Origin: Candidatus Krumholzibacteriia bacterium
Lineage (GTDB): Bacteria > Krumholzibacteriota > Krumholzibacteriia > Krumholzibacteriales > Krumholzibacteriaceae
Length of the DNA: 7,161 nucleotides
Direction of reading: 5' to 3'
NCBI GenBank assembly: GCA_028696635.1
Contig: JAQVGR010000078.1
Span: 1 to 7,161, forward strand
This document shows, piece by piece, positions 5,786 through 7,161 of this stretch. How positions within the stretch are numbered: position 1 is the first letter of the stretch; each line of letters begins with the position of its first letter. The notes under the pieces are model-generated. The model made no database searches. It was not told the origin of the DNA and worked only from the letters and a program-made list of their open reading frames with translations. The position numbers were made by a program, and so were the translations under genes.

Positions 5786-7075
5786 CTATACCCAGCCGCG
5801 GTCCCGGCAGGCCTGGGCGACCCTTCCGACGGCGATCACGTATGCGGCGTCGCGCATGTACAGCTTCCTGCGGCTCGCCATCTCGCTGACGGCGATGAAC
5901 GCCGAGGTCATCTTGGTATCGAGCTTGCCGAGCACCTCGTCCTTTTCCCAGAAATAATTCATGTTGCTCTGGACCTGCTCGAAGTAGCTGCAGGTCACCC
6001 CGCCGGCGTTCGCGAGAAGGTCGGGGATCATGAAGATCCCCCGCTTGTGCAGCTTCGCGTCTGCCTCTGGGGCCGTGGGGCCGTTGGCGCCCTCGGCGAC
6101 GAGCTTCACGCGGCCGCTGATGCGGTCGACGTTGTCCTTGGTGATCTGGTTCTCGAGCGCGGCGGGGATCAGGATATCGACCTCCTGCTCGATCCAGGCG
6201 CCGCCGGGAAGGACCTCGTATCCGGCGTCCTTCGCCTTGCCCTTGTCGATCCCTCCGAAGCGGTCGGTCATCCCGCGCAGCTCTGCGAGATCGATCCCGT
6301 CCTTCTTGCGGAAGCTGTACGAGGTCTGGTCCTTCTGGTCCCAGCAGGAGACGCAGACTACCGTCCCCCAGATCTGCTGGTAGAGCTCGATCGCATGCTG
6401 CGCGACGTTCCCGAATCCCTGCACGCTCGCCGTGGTGTCGCCCGGCGGGATATTCAGCGCCTTGAGCGCCTCGCGGATCGTGAAGACGAGGCCGTAGCCG
6501 GTCGCCTCCGTACGTCCGAGCGAGCCGCCCATCCCGACCGGCTTGCCCGTTATGAACCCGGGGAGCCGCTCGCCGCGCAGTATCTCGAACTCGTCGAGCA
6601 TCCAGAGCATGTGCTGGGCGCTCGTCATCACGTCGGGGGCGGGCACGTCGCTCAGCGGGCCCATGTTCCTCCACAGCTGACGGACCCATCCGCGGCAGAT
6701 CTGCTCCTGCTCGCGCATACTGAGGTTGTGCGGATCGCAGACGACGCCTCCCTTGCCGCCGCCGAGCGGGATGTCGACGACCGCCGTCTTCCAGGTCATC
6801 CACATGGCCAGTGCGCGGACCGTGTCGATCGTCTCCATCGGGTGGAAGCGGATCCCGCCCTTCGCGGGGCCGCGCGCGTCGTTGTGCTGGACGCGGAACC
6901 CGCGGAAGACCTTGACGTTCCCGTCGTCCATCCGCACGGGGATGCTGACGTGATATTCGCGGAGGTTGTAGCGGAGGAGCTCCCTGGTCGCCTCGTCGAG
7001 CTTCAGCTGGTCGGCGACGCGGTCGAACTGGGACTGGGCCATCTCAAAGGCGTTATACGATCTGTCCGCAGCCAT
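5786..7075 (-). CDS. gdhA: Glutamate dehydrogenase (Glu/Leu/Phe/Val dehydrogenase family)
   Basis: This enzyme interconverts glutamate and 2-oxoglutarate plus ammonium using NAD(H) or NADP(H); it is expected to be cytoplasmic and hexameric. The 429 residues match the usual length of small hexameric forms. Substrate and catalytic positions are intact: K72 in A-K-G-G-I-R-F, K96 in T-W-K-T, K108 in P-L-G-G-G-K-G-G, D148 in A-P-D-V and S363 in G-G-V-T-C-S-Y-F-E. The 24- and 12-residue spacing of the lysines equals that of clostridial glutamate dehydrogenase (K89, K113, K125), which argues for glutamate over leucine or phenylalanine. The Rossmann motif is G-F-G-N-V-A (220-225). After the second Rossmann strand the sequence reads V-S-C-W-D-Q instead of the common V-S-D, so coenzyme choice is uncertain. 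The ATG at 7075 is preferred over GTG at 7117: AGGA lies 8 bases upstream of it, while 7117 sits on the predicted transcription start. It is the first gene of the operon with the two ATP-grasp proteins. Confidence 0.94.
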   Translation of the reverse strand: MAADRSYNAFEMAQSQFDRVADQLKLDEATRELLRYNLREYHVSIPVRMDDGNVKVFRGFRVQHNDARGPAKGGIRFHPMETIDTVRALAMWMTWKTAVVDIPLGGGKGGVVCDPHNLSMREQEQICRGWVRQLWRNMGPLSDVPAPDVMTSAQHMLWMLDEFEILRGERLPGFITGKPVGMGGSLGRTEATGYGLVFTIREALKALNIPPGDTTASVQGFGNVAQHAIELYQQIWGTVVCVSCWDQKDQTSYSFRKKDGIDLAELRGMTDRFGGIDKGKAKDAGYEVLPGGAWIEQEVDILIPAALENQITKDNVDRISGRVKLVAEGANGPTAPEADAKLHKRGIFMIPDLLANAGGVTCSYFEQVQSNMNYFWEKDEVLGKLDTKMTSAFIAVSEMASRRKLYMRDAAYVIAVGRVAQACRDRGWV

Positions 7076-7082
7076 GGAATCC

Positions 7083-7087
7083 GTCCT
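7083..7087 (-). promoter_or_regulatory. Ribosome binding site for glutamate dehydrogenase
   Basis: On the minus strand AGGAC (AGGA at 7087-7084) precedes ATG at 7075 by eight bases. It decides the start at 7075; no comparable motif precedes the GTG at 7117. Confidence 0.65.
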
Positions 7088-7119
7088 GTCTAGACCGAAG
7101 CCACAGGGTAAACACACGG

Positions 7120-7148
7120 AACATAATCTCCACCCCTGGTGAAGTCAA
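7120..7148 (-). promoter_or_regulatory. Sigma70-type promoter for the glutamate dehydrogenase operon
   Basis: Read on the minus strand, TTGACT (7148-7143, five of six bases matching TTGACA) is followed after exactly 17 bases by TATGTT (7125-7120, four of six matching TATAAT). Transcription would start near 7113, giving a leader of about 38 bases before the ATG at 7075. The local drop in G+C and the lack of any other gene in this stretch support it. The spacer holds a short dyad, CACC-N3-GGTG, at 7131-7141. Confidence 0.62.
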
Positions 7149-7161
7149 GGAAAGCAGGACG

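Noticed and set aside
4143..6803. An 886-codon open frame on the minus strand over the dehydrogenase and short ATP-grasp genes
   Set aside because: It is an out-of-frame shadow of two well-supported genes, Arg/Gly/Pro-rich and without motifs.
3992..7093. A 1033-codon open frame on the plus strand, antisense to glutamate dehydrogenase and the short ATP-grasp gene
   Set aside because: It runs across two recognisable genes and their intergenic gap. Its translation is dominated by Arg, Val, Asp, Glu and Leu with no recognisable motif, as expected when the opposite strand of a G/C-biased gene lacks stops.
7073..7117. GTG at 7117 as the start of glutamate dehydrogenase
   Set aside because: It lies only a few bases past the predicted -10 box, adds residues unlike the family and has no ribosome binding site; ATG at 7075 does.
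7082..7161. Inverted copies of CGTCCTG at 7082-7088 and 7155-7161 flanking the promoter, and the palindrome GTCTAGAC at 7088-7095
   Set aside because: The arms are only 7 bases and 66 bases apart, and the palindrome is 8 bases; both are compatible with chance and show no other sign of an operator.

Overview
The window is a compact, high-G+C bacterial segment that is almost entirely coding. G+C is clearly above 60% by eye, with strongly G/C-biased third codon positions. It holds no rRNA, tRNA, CRISPR array, insertion sequence or phage gene, and no gene-free stretch longer than about 90 bases. The protein families suggest a free-living, Gram-negative-like uncultured lineage, for example a deltaproteobacterial or FCB-type candidate phylum. 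That placement is an impression from family resemblance, not something the sequence proves.

Layout: bases 1-831 (+ strand) are the 3' part of a calcineurin-like metallophosphoesterase gene whose first codons lie outside the window. Bases 832-7075 (- strand) hold three genes that read as one operon, transcribed right to left: a glutamate dehydrogenase (7075-5786), a 585-residue PEP-synthase-like ATP-grasp protein (5755-3998) and a 1057-residue multidomain relative of it (4005-832). A sigma70-type promoter (TTGACT, 17-base spacer, TATGTT) lies at 7148-7120, just upstream of the dehydrogenase. The genes are separated by 30 bases and then overlap by 8 bases. The operon and the phosphoesterase converge with zero spacing: their two TGA stop codons sit back to back in the palindrome TGATCA.

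The part most worth attention is the pair of ATP-grasp proteins. Both have a recognisable ATP-binding domain of the pyruvate phosphate dikinase / PEP synthase type. Neither has the swivelling phosphohistidine domain or the PEP/pyruvate barrel that a real PEP synthase needs. In their place both carry the same C-terminal domain, marked by a GRWG motif and a G-[ST]-H-F-F motif. The larger protein adds an N-terminal GAF-like sensory domain and a C-terminal nucleotidyltransferase domain with an intact GS...DxD signature. Coupled to glutamate dehydrogenase, this suggests a sensing and modifying module linked to the nitrogen/carbon (glutamate/2-oxoglutarate) node. That role is inference from domains and gene order; the reaction catalysed by these proteins cannot be read from the sequence.
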